Shown here: piece by piece, positions 6,752 through 12,914 of the stretch | Position numbering within the stretch: the stretch's first letter is position 1 | How the letters are laid out: the number at the start of each line of letters is the position of its first letter | Assembly (NCBI GenBank): GCA_964652155.1 | Contig: CAZZBK010000156.1 | Location: forward strand, 1 to 12,914 | From: CAZZBK01 sp964652155 | GTDB taxonomy: Bacteria > Planctomycetota > Planctomycetia > Pirellulales > PNKZ01 | Direction of reading: 5' to 3' | DNA length: 12,914 bases | Made by a program: the position numbers and the translations under genes | Notes under the pieces: generated by a model | What the model was told of the DNA's origin: nothing | Databases searched by the model: none | The model's input: the letters and a program-made list of their open reading frames with translations, nothing else

Positions 6752-7812
6752 CGTTGGCGAGTGAGTTCGCCATACAACGGCTCGTAACGCCGGGCCATCT
6801 GCTCGGGTGCGTGTTGTTCGTATATGATGCGCTGGGCAGCGAGCGTGAGTTGCTCCGTCTGCTGAGGATGCTCGAACAACCACAAGGTTTGTCGCGCCAG
6901 ATCGGCCCGATCCCCCCCTTGAATCACTCGCCCGGTCCGATCGTGTTCGATCCACGCCGCGTGGGTCGGCGATTGGCAGGCGACCACCGGCACGCGCTCG
7001 GCGATCGCCGTGAGTAACGCGCGCGGTGCCTCGGCCGTCGTGTTGAGCGACCAGAACACGTCGGCCTCCGCGAGCCGCTCGGGCCACTCGCTCTGCGGAT
7101 GGATTTGGACCGTGTCCTCGATTTCGATCTGGCGAATGAATCGCCGCAAGGCGTCGGTCTGTTCGCCGGACGTGAGCAGGCGCAAGTGATACTGGCCTGG
7201 GTGAACGACGCGCAAAATGTCGGCCGCCCAGATGGCGTCTTGCCAGTGATCGGCATAGCCCAATCGCCCACAGACGACGATTGTTTTCACCGTTGCTGAG
7301 CGCGCGGGTTTATCGGTTGCGGGCGAGACGGTCACGGCATCTGGGATGGTCGAGACCATGGCGCGCTCTGCGCACGTCTCGATCGCCTGCGTTGCCAGTT
7401 GTGCCGTGGGAGCGATCACCCGCGCCGCCGACATCAACGCGCGGCGCGACAACCACGCAGGCCGTGGCAGCGAGTCGCGGTAACTGATGATTCGCTTGCG
7501 CGGCGCGATCCAAGCCAAACTTGCTTGCCCCCAGACATCGTTAATCGAAAGCCAACTATGCAGCAGCGGGGCGTCGAGTGTTCGCAGATAGGTACGCAGT
7601 TGCCCAGCGGCGAACAGATCGCAGCCGGCGCGGCGCGGCAGAACCACAGTCTCGCTCGGCATGACGGGCAGCGGCGCCTCGGCGCGCTGTTGGCCCCAAA
7701 CCACGATGTGCGTGTCGATCGAATCGGCCAAAGCCTGCTGCAACCACACGGCCTGCTCGGCCGCGCCGGTCGGATCGAAGGCTGGAACGATATGGACGAC
7801 CCGCGGCTTCAC
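6748..7812 (-). CDS. GT4-like glycosyltransferase with degraded EX7E motif
   Basis: This 354-residue GT-B fold protein probably transfers a sugar from a nucleotide-sugar to an acceptor in the cytoplasm. The N-terminal domain (1-165) starts RVVHIVPAFDPTGAAEQAVWL, the group-1/group-4 pattern with a Gly-rich turn and acceptor-side helix. The linker IPDAV (156-160) leads into the donor domain (about 171-354), with VVCGRLGYADHWQDAI at 179-194. In place of EGxPxALLEAMA it has A260 E A P R A L L T268 A I A, so Ala and Thr occupy the usual EX7E glutamate positions, with Glu261 one residue off. VPVVA (274-278) follows as expected. The GTG start at 7812 overlaps the previous gene's TGA, and GGGAGG lies 9 bases upstream. 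It is the last gene of a three-gene operon. Donor and acceptor are unknown, and activity is uncertain. Confidence 0.8.
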   Translation of the reverse strand: MKPRVVHIVPAFDPTGAAEQAVWLQQALADSIDTHIVVWGQQRAEAPLPVMPSETVVLPRRAGCDLFAAGQLRTYLRTLDAPLLHSWLSINDVWGQASLAWIAPRKRIISYRDSLPRPAWLSRRALMSAARVIAPTAQLATQAIETCAERAMVSTIPDAVTVSPATDKPARSATVKTIVVCGRLGYADHWQDAIWAADILRVVHPGQYHLRLLTSGEQTDALRRFIRQIEIEDTVQIHPQSEWPERLAEADVFWSLNTTAEAPRALLTAIAERVPVVACQSPTHAAWIEHDRTGRVIQGGDRADLARQTLWLFEHPQQTEQLTLAAQRIIYEQHAPEQMARRYEPLYGELTRQR

Positions 7813-8402
7813 AGCTTATTGCCTCCCACACGCTCATTTTCTCGGCAACGCTCGATCCATCGCTCGTAATCATCGACCAAGCTCGTCGTGTCTCCCATGC
7901 TGCACACAATCCGGTCGCGTGGATAGCCGGCGGCGATCAACTCGCGCTCGGCATATTGCGACCTTGCCACGAACAAGGTGGCCCGCTGGCAGGCCCGTTT
8001 GCGAGCGATGCCGCGCCACTGACGTAGCTGCCCATGACAATCACCGTCCAGGCCGGTTCGTTCGACTTGCACCATGACCGGCGCGGCTGTTACCGCTTCG
8101 ACGACACAATCGGCGGCGTTCAACAAACCGTCGACGATTACTGCCTGAGTGCGGGCGGCATTCGTGCGCAGCCAACGACTCACTCGGCGACGAAAACACC
8201 ACGCGCTCCACACGAGCGGCGCGTCGTTGCCCAGCGCGATCGCGGTCACTCCGGGCAACTCGGCAGCCACGGGCTCGTTTATCAGCCCAACGACCGCGTG
8301 ACCGCGTGCGGATAATTCCAAAGCCAACTCTTCCAGCGGGCGAGTTGCACGCTTGGCCAACTCGCGACGCCCCAGCACCAGCACGATCAGCGACGCTGTC
8401 AC
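7809..8402 (-). CDS. Stand-alone glycosyltransferase N-terminal-like domain
   Basis: This 197-residue protein begins at a GTG at 8402 that overlaps the hpt stop (GTGA), with a GAGGGG ribosome-binding site 6 bases upstream. The frame stays open much further upstream, but there it runs antiframe over hpt. The sequence looks like the acceptor half of a GT4 enzyme: strand SLIVLVLG, helix RPLEELALELSARGHAVV (21-38), then FVARSQYAERELIAAGYP (144-161) and DRIVCSMGDT (163-172), which corresponds to the interdomain point of full-length GT4s. It stops soon after, with no donor-nucleotide domain. It has no signal peptide or membrane segment. It is coupled on both sides, to hpt before and a GT4-like gene after, so it may partner the latter. 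Recognition of the fold is by pattern only and is moderately sure; function is not known. Confidence 0.65.
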   Translation of the reverse strand: MTASLIVLVLGRRELAKRATRPLEELALELSARGHAVVGLINEPVAAELPGVTAIALGNDAPLVWSAWCFRRRVSRWLRTNAARTQAVIVDGLLNAADCVVEAVTAAPVMVQVERTGLDGDCHGQLRQWRGIARKRACQRATLFVARSQYAERELIAAGYPRDRIVCSMGDTTSLVDDYERWIERCRENERVGGNKL

Positions 8403-8935
8403 GCCGTTCCCCTCGATGAGAGATCGCTCGACTCCAACGCGGCCAAGTAGGGCAAATTGCGAAACTCGTCTTGGTAATCGAGCCCGTACCCCACGACAAA
8501 CTCGTCCGGAATGTCGAACGCGACGTAGTCGGGATACACGGCCACCTCGGAGCGCCCCTGCTTGCGCAGCAACACCGCCGAGCGGAGCGACGCGGGCCCA
8601 AGCGTGTCGAAATGATTGAGCAACTCGAAGAGCGTGTTGCCGGTGTCGAAGATGTCGTCGACCAGCAGCACATGACACGCTTTGACCTCGGGGAGCAGAT
8701 CGGTGTTCAGCGTGAGCGTGCCGGGTCGCGTCGCAGCGCCGCGGTAGCTGCGGCACTGGACCACGCCGACCCTCAAGGGCATGCGCAACTGCCGGATCAG
8801 ATCGGCCATGAGCACCAGCGAGCCGGTCATCACGCCAATGATCGTCAGCGGACGGTCGCCATAGAAGCGATTGATCTCGTCGGCCAAACGGGTCACCCCG
8901 GCGTGCAAGTCAGCTTCGCTTAGCAACGTTTTCAT
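8399..8935 (-). CDS. hpt: Hypoxanthine phosphoribosyltransferase
   Basis: The 178-residue enzyme joins hypoxanthine (and usually guanine) to PRPP to make IMP or GMP, a cytoplasmic purine-salvage step. Diagnostic features are the PRPP-binding motif VLLVDDIFDTGNTL (89-102), the early IIGVMTGSLVLMADLIRQL block (32-50), the flexible-loop region CRSYRG (61-66), and the base-binding end FVVGYGLDYQDEFRNLPY (146-163). Length is normal for the bacterial family. The ATG at 8935 is chosen because it places MKTLLSEADL at the N-terminus as in relatives. A GTG at 9013 would add 26 Arg-rich residues encoded across the upstream terminator. It heads a three-gene operon: its TGA overlaps the GTG of the half-glycosyltransferase gene. 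Confidence 0.95.
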   Translation of the reverse strand: MKTLLSEADLHAGVTRLADEINRFYGDRPLTIIGVMTGSLVLMADLIRQLRMPLRVGVVQCRSYRGAATRPGTLTLNTDLLPEVKACHVLLVDDIFDTGNTLFELLNHFDTLGPASLRSAVLLRKQGRSEVAVYPDYVAFDIPDEFVVGYGLDYQDEFRNLPYLAALESSDLSSRGTA

Positions 8936-8960
8936 GGCGAATGGAGTCAAACCCTTCTGG

Positions 8961-9002
8961 AGAAAATGCCGCGCGCGACGCAACGAGCTGCGCCGCGCGC
9001 GG
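8961..9002 (-). terminator. Intrinsic terminator after the acetylesterase-like gene
   Basis: Perfect 9-base arms CCGCGCGCG (8969-8977) and CGCGCGCGG (8994-9002) enclose a 16-base loop. On the minus strand the stem is followed by CATTTTCT, a short T-run. It lies 36 bases past the stop of the gene ending at 9038 and just upstream of hpt, so it should separate the two transcription units. Confidence 0.7.
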
Positions 9003-9037
9003 TTCGATACCACAGTCGAGTGCCGCGTGAGGGGCGT

Positions 9038-10579
9038 TTACTTCAACTCGGGTTGTGTGTCCCACGTGTCGGTGCGGAACGGCGAGGCGGGCAAGCCTTC
9101 CTTGTTCGACAAGTTGGGCTCGGCCGACTGGTTCCAGCCGAACCGGACCGCGACCGGCGACGTGACCTTGCTGGAGCCGACGAGCACCGTGTTGCCTTCG
9201 ATCTTGGCCGAGGCGCTCACAAACTTCTTGTCCTCGCCGGCGATTGTGAACCACGTCAGGGCTTTGCCATCGCGGCTTGCGAGGCCGCTGCCGCTGTGCT
9301 TGAACTTGATGCGAATCTGGTCAAGCTCGACCGCGTGGCTCTCGTACAAGGGTCCCGAGTAGACCGTGTCCTTGCGGCCGTAATCTTGCATCAAGGCCCA
9401 CAAGGCGAGGCGGCGACCCACCTCTTGCTTGTTCTTCGGATGGATGTCGCTCACGTTGCCGATGTCGGTCGTGACGGCCATGCCGGTGTGCGGCACGGCG
9501 AGCGTGGCGGTCTGCGCCTCCCAAATGCCGGCCAGGTCGGCCTCGTTGCGATTGCCATACTTAAACGGAGCCAACTGCACGTAGTAGAACGCCAACTCCG
9601 GGTTGCTCCACACGCGGCGCCAGCCTTCGATCAGGCCCTTCATGAGCGTGAAGTACTGCATGCCCATGCCGTTGTTCGACTCTCCCTGGTACCAAATCGC
9701 GCCGCGGATCGCGAACGGCGCAATCGGATGAATCATGCCGTTGTACAAGCCGGTCGGGGCACCATTGCTGTTGAGCGGATGGTTCGGAATGGTCGGAAAC
9801 GGCGGCAGGTCTTTCTGATTGGCCGAGGCATTTTCGGCCTGCGCCAACCAAGCCTTGAGCTGACGTACCTGCTGCAACAATTGCTGATTGTAGCGCTGGT
9901 TCGAGGTGCGCACTTGGTCCAAGAGTGGAGCGAGTTCCGGCTGCGACTCGAAACCGACCGGTGGAATCCACGGCTCGATCCGCGTGCCGCCCCAGGACGA
10001 GGCAATCAGCCCGACGGGAACCTTGAGCTCGTTGTGCAAATGTCGGCCGTAGAAATACAGCACGGCCGAAAAACTTCCCACGGTCTCGGGCGAGCACTCG
10101 ACCCAGCGGGCGTTGACGCGCGTGGCGGGCGTGCCCGAGGGGACCAGCGGCACGAGGAACAGACGGATGTTCGGGTACTTGGCCGCGGCGACCTCTTCTT
10201 GCGGGTTGAGCGATTGCGTGACCGACCATTGCATGTTGGACTGACCCGAGCCGAGCCAGACTTCGCCGACGAGGATATTGGTCAGCTTGATCGTGTTCTT
10301 GCCCTGGACAGTCATCTCGACTTTGTCGCCCGAGGCAAGCGGCTTGAGCTGCACGCGCCAATCGCCGGCGGCGTTGGTCTTGGTCGTGGCTTTGTTGTCG
10401 CCGATCGAGACAATGACCTCTTCGCCCGGCTCGGCCCAACCCCAGATAGTGGCGCCTACGCCTTGTTGCAGCACCATGTTGCTGCCGATCACGTCGGGCA
10501 ACACCACGTCGGCCCAAGTGGGCGAACTCATCATGGCGACGGCGAGCGCCACGCTCCACAGACGAAACCAACGACGCAT
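9038..10579 (-). CDS. Exported sialate O-acetylesterase-like SGNH esterase
   Basis: This 513-residue exported esterase probably removes acetyl groups from sugars (sialic acid or other acetylated glycans). The ATG at 10579 has AGGAG 6 bases upstream and starts a signal peptide (MRRWFRLWSVALAVAMM, ending near TWA). An N-terminal beta domain (24-100: VVLPDVIGSNMVLQQG, then a PGEEVIVSI strand) precedes the SGNH/SASA core. The nucleophile motif is GSGQSNMQW (Ser114 within residues 110-118), followed by SSWGGTRIEPW (194-204), the conserved WYQGESN (296-302) and DIGNVSDIHPKNK (372-384) with the Asp378/His380 catalytic pair. All expected residues are present, so it should be active. Planctomycetes carry many such enzymes for polysaccharide breakdown, often near sulfatases; none is seen here. 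Substrate is not fixed by sequence. Confidence 0.9.
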   Translation of the reverse strand: MRRWFRLWSVALAVAMMSSPTWADVVLPDVIGSNMVLQQGVGATIWGWAEPGEEVIVSIGDNKATTKTNAAGDWRVQLKPLASGDKVEMTVQGKNTIKLTNILVGEVWLGSGQSNMQWSVTQSLNPQEEVAAAKYPNIRLFLVPLVPSGTPATRVNARWVECSPETVGSFSAVLYFYGRHLHNELKVPVGLIASSWGGTRIEPWIPPVGFESQPELAPLLDQVRTSNQRYNQQLLQQVRQLKAWLAQAENASANQKDLPPFPTIPNHPLNSNGAPTGLYNGMIHPIAPFAIRGAIWYQGESNNGMGMQYFTLMKGLIEGWRRVWSNPELAFYYVQLAPFKYGNRNEADLAGIWEAQTATLAVPHTGMAVTTDIGNVSDIHPKNKQEVGRRLALWALMQDYGRKDTVYSGPLYESHAVELDQIRIKFKHSGSGLASRDGKALTWFTIAGEDKKFVSASAKIEGNTVLVGSSKVTSPVAVRFGWNQSAEPNLSNKEGLPASPFRTDTWDTQPELK

Positions 10580-10678
10580 GAGAATCTCCTTGAACGATCG
10601 CGAGACCATAGTTTTGGGTTGCTTCTAGTTTGCCACATTGTAATGATCGCGGTAGCGGCGAGCTAGCACGCCGACGCT
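10580..10678. other. Short divergent intergenic region
   Basis: These 99 bases lie between the esterase gene (minus) and the lipase-like gene (plus), are relatively AT-rich (around 10605-10645), and must carry both promoters. TACAAT occurs on the minus strand at about 10638-10643, without a good -35 at the right distance, so no promoter is called. Confidence 0.5.
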
Positions 10679-11890
10679 GTGCAAATTGGCCTGAAACACG
10701 GGGTAAGCGTGACCGCCGCCTTTCGACATCAACGCTACAGCGGGGACGAGCCCACGACGCCATGCTTTCGCGTGCCTTGCGAGCCGACGCCGGCCGTCGA
10801 CTCGCCGGAGGGGCGCGAACGGTTGCGAGCCATCGGCGCGCGGTGGCGAGCAGAGCGCGTGCGCTACGTCTGCCTGGTTCACGGCACGTTCGTCGGCGAC
10901 GATGCCCTCGGGCTGCTCGCCGACCTCGAACGCTGGTTCCCCGAGTCGGGACGCAACCTGCGCGAGAGCGTGCGCCAAGTTATCAACAAGCTCGCCGGCG
11001 ATTATGGCAACTTCTCCCCAGAGTACCTGCGGCTCTTGCAAGCAGGCCTCAACGAGCCGGGTGAGCCCGCGATCGACGTGCTCCCGTTGACTTGGTCGAG
11101 CGAGAATCATCACATCGGCCGCTCTGACGGCGCGGTGCGCTTGCTCGATAGGCTTAGCCAACTGCCGCTCGAGCCCTCCGAGCGTGTCATGTTCTGGGGG
11201 CACAGCCACGCGGGGAACGTGTTCGCGCTGATGAGCAACTTGCTCAGCGGCGACCTCGATGGCGTGATGGCATTTTTTCATGCCGCGCGACTGTTCTACC
11301 GTACACCACTGCGAGGCCGGTTCGATTTGCCCCATTGGGGACGGGTCCGCGCGCTGCTCACTGCTCGAAAGCCGCGCTGGAACCCTCGCCAATTCGACTT
11401 CGTCACGTTTGGCACGCCGATCCGCTATGGCTGGCACCGTGCGGGATTGGGCCGACTGCTGCATGTGGTGTTTCATCGACCGCACGACGAAGCGCGTTGG
11501 TACCTGGGCAAGTTTCCGCCCGCGCTCGCAGACGTCTTGTCGGCCGAGGGGGGCGACTATGTGCAACAATTGGCCATTGCGGGGACCAACACGCCGCCGG
11601 GTTGGTTGGCGCTGCGCAGCGCGTTGAGCGACTCGCGACTCAATCGACTCTTGCAAAGCGAGTATTCGCTCCGCGACCTATTAAAGCGATTGCGCCGCGG
11701 GCATCGCATTGCCGACACCGGCACAACCGTGCTGGTCGACTACGGTCCACAGTCATCGAATGTCGCCGAACACTTGGCTGGGCACGTGCTCTATACTCAG
11801 ACCGAGCGGCTGCTGTTTCATGCCGAACTCGTGGCCAAGTATTTGGATTCCTGCTCTGAACCCGACAACAAGATCGATGGCGAAAAATGA
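10679..11890 (+). CDS. Cytoplasmic lipase-like alpha/beta hydrolase
   Basis: This is a protein of up to 403 residues with no signal peptide. The start is uncertain: the GTG at 10679 has no clear ribosome-binding site, while an in-frame GTG at 10709 has GGGG 5 bases upstream and would give 393 residues. Numbering from 10679, the fold shows an oxyanion-type strand VCLVHGTFVGDD (64-75), the nucleophile elbow GHSHAG (174-179, Ser176), and a later strand FVTFGTPIRYGW (241-252) as in lipases and esterases. LVDYGP (352-357, Asp354) and HLAGHVLYT (365-373, His369) are plausible triad partners. An insert rich in Arg and aromatics (about 200-235) could form a lid. Its frame is preferred over the long antisense frame because these motifs are coherent. 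It precedes epmA closely (54 bases) and may be cotranscribed with it. Substrate is unknown. Confidence 0.78.
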   Translation: MQIGLKHGVSVTAAFRHQRYSGDEPTTPCFRVPCEPTPAVDSPEGRERLRAIGARWRAERVRYVCLVHGTFVGDDALGLLADLERWFPESGRNLRESVRQVINKLAGDYGNFSPEYLRLLQAGLNEPGEPAIDVLPLTWSSENHHIGRSDGAVRLLDRLSQLPLEPSERVMFWGHSHAGNVFALMSNLLSGDLDGVMAFFHAARLFYRTPLRGRFDLPHWGRVRALLTARKPRWNPRQFDFVTFGTPIRYGWHRAGLGRLLHVVFHRPHDEARWYLGKFPPALADVLSAEGGDYVQQLAIAGTNTPPGWLALRSALSDSRLNRLLQSEYSLRDLLKRLRRGHRIADTGTTVLVDYGPQSSNVAEHLAGHVLYTQTERLLFHAELVAKYLDSCSEPDNKIDGEK

Positions 11891-11944
11891 TCGTGATGCC
11901 CGGCTGTGGCGCTAGGCGCGTTGACTCCTTTTGAGGCTCGTATT

Positions 11945-12913
11945 TTGTCTGACGACTTTCGCTCCACGGCATCGTGGCCCATTCTCGAATTGCGTGCGCA
12001 GTTGCTTGCCCGGTTGCGAGCGTTCTTTGCCGCGCGCGACTTTATCGAGGTCGAGACCCCCATCTTGTCGGCCGACACGGTCGTCGATCGGCATCTGGAT
12101 CCGCTCGAAACGCAGTTGGTCGTGCCTGGCGGCATGCAGCGGTTCTACATGCAGACCTCGCCCGAATTCGCCCTCAAGCGGTTGCTGGCCTGCGGCGGTC
12201 AACGGATCTATCAGATCACCAAAGCGTTTCGGCAAGGCGAGATCGGCCCGCGACACAATCCCGAGTTCACGATCGTCGAGTGGTATCGAGTGGGGGACGA
12301 CTACCAGGCGGGCATGCAGTTGCTCAGCGACGTGGCCGAGTGTTTGCTGCAACGGGGCGCGGCCGAGCGGCTCACCTATCGCCAAGCGTTCGCGCAGCAC
12401 GTGGGGATCGACCCTCTGCGTGACTCGGTCGAGCAACTGCAAGCCGCGGGACGTGACCGGGGACTCGTGCCCCCGGAGAGTTTCGTGTCTGCCGACCGCG
12501 ACGCCTGGCTCGATTGGTTGCTCGTCGAACTTGTCGAGCCGCAACTGGGGCGCGGCCGCCCCACGATTCTGCATGATTATCCACCGTCACAGGCCGCGCT
12601 CGCTCAGTTGAGCCTCACCGAGCCACCGGTGGCTGAGCGCTGCGAGCTCTACGCCGACGGCATTGAGTTGGCTAACGGCTATCACGAGTTGCTCGACCCG
12701 GCGACGCTCATGGAGCGGAACCGCGAGAGTAATGCGTTGCGCGTTCAGGACGGCAAATGGCCATTGAGCGAGCACAGTCGGTTGATCGACGCCATGCGAG
12801 CCGGCGTGCCGCCGTGCATGGGGGTGGCCCTGGGTTTCGATCGGATCGTGATGCTGGTCGCGGGAGTCGAGACGATTCAGCAAGTGCTCGCCTTCCCCAT
12901 CGACCGCGCGTAG
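11945..12913 (+). CDS. epmA: EF-P lysine ligase (EpmA/PoxA/GenX)
   Basis: A class II lysyl-tRNA-synthetase paralogue that attaches (R)-beta-lysine to a conserved lysine of elongation factor P, helping ribosomes through polyproline stretches. The TTG at 11945 is preferred: GAGG lies 8 bases upstream and the 322-residue product (MSDDFRSTASW...) aligns with E. coli EpmA from its N-terminus. A GTG at 11906 would add 13 residues. The protein starts straight into the catalytic core with no anticodon-binding domain. Motif 1 is FIEVETP (33-39). Motif 2 runs AFRQGEIGPRHNPEF to EWY (94-114). The substrate-binding ELANGYHEL is at 241-249, and motif 3 is GVALGFDRIVML (293-304). Ala295 corresponds to Ala298 of E. 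coli EpmA, which is Gly in true lysyl-tRNA synthetases, supporting EpmA over LysRS. EpmB and efp are not in the window. Confidence 0.93.
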   Translation: MSDDFRSTASWPILELRAQLLARLRAFFAARDFIEVETPILSADTVVDRHLDPLETQLVVPGGMQRFYMQTSPEFALKRLLACGGQRIYQITKAFRQGEIGPRHNPEFTIVEWYRVGDDYQAGMQLLSDVAECLLQRGAAERLTYRQAFAQHVGIDPLRDSVEQLQAAGRDRGLVPPESFVSADRDAWLDWLLVELVEPQLGRGRPTILHDYPPSQAALAQLSLTEPPVAERCELYADGIELANGYHELLDPATLMERNRESNALRVQDGKWPLSEHSRLIDAMRAGVPPCMGVALGFDRIVMLVAGVETIQQVLAFPIDRA

Positions 12914-12914
12914 G

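Noticed and set aside
8403..8756. N-terminal extension of the half-glycosyltransferase frame over hpt
   Set aside because: The extension is Arg-rich sequence out of frame inside the conserved hpt gene. A strong ribosome-binding site and GTG at 8402 mark the real start.
8966..10666. 566-residue open frame on the plus strand opposite the acetylesterase-like gene
   Set aside because: The minus-strand gene has a strong ribosome-binding site, a signal peptide and a full SGNH motif set. The plus frame has none of these and is an antisense shadow.
10625..11656. 343-residue open frame on the minus strand opposite the lipase-like gene
   Set aside because: The plus-strand product has coherent alpha/beta-hydrolase motifs (HGT, GHSHAG, FGTP). 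The minus frame shows no recognisable motif or start site.
11945..12913. Lysyl-tRNA synthetase (lysS)
   Set aside because: The protein lacks the N-terminal anticodon-binding domain, is only 322 residues, and has Ala in the motif-3 GVALG position typical of EpmA.

Overview
The window looks like ordinary chromosome from a high-GC planctomycete, probably of the Pirellulales group. This is inferred from gene content and protein style rather than from any marker gene. Pointers are a PQQ-type sugar dehydrogenase fused to a di-haem cytochrome, a secreted sialate O-acetylesterase-like enzyme, a long Pro/Ser-rich LysM/YkuD protein, frequent GTG/TTG starts, and a GC-rich hairpin repeat pair in a spacer. 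No rRNA, tRNA, CRISPR array, transposase or phage gene was seen.

Layout. (1) 1-838, minus strand: exported alpha/beta hydrolase, cut by the window edge. (2) 839-1158: spacer with two inverted copies of a hairpin-rich repeat, bracketed by a 10-base direct repeat. (3) 1159-3636, plus: exported sugar dehydrogenase with two CxxCH haem sites. It converges on (4) 3649-4125, minus: a DUF1854 protein, with a shared hairpin at the junction. (5) 4245-5297, minus: an APH-fold small-molecule kinase. (6) 5474-6751, plus: a LysM/YkuD cell-wall protein whose catalytic cysteine position is serine. Its stop codon overlaps that of the converging operon. (7) 8935 down to 6748, minus: hpt, then a 197-residue half-glycosyltransferase, then a full-length GT4-like glycosyltransferase. 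Each of the two junctions is a GTGA overlap. (8) 9038-10579, minus: exported sialate O-acetylesterase-like SGNH enzyme, followed by a good intrinsic terminator. (9) 10679-11890, plus: a cytoplasmic lipase-like alpha/beta hydrolase. (10) 11945-12913, plus: EpmA, the lysyl ligase for elongation factor P, ending one base before the window does.

Working together. The clearest functional unit is the hpt/half-GT/GT4 operon, which is translationally coupled. The exported enzymes (hydrolase, sugar dehydrogenase-cytochrome, O-acetylesterase) fit a lifestyle of degrading and oxidising complex carbohydrates, but they are separate transcription units. EpmA implies an EpmB and a lysine-type EF-P elsewhere in the genome. 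No single new multi-gene system is evident. The observations most worth following are the Cys-to-Ser YkuD domain, the stand-alone GT4 N-terminal domain coupled to a GT4 with a degraded EX7E motif, and the inverted repeat pair.
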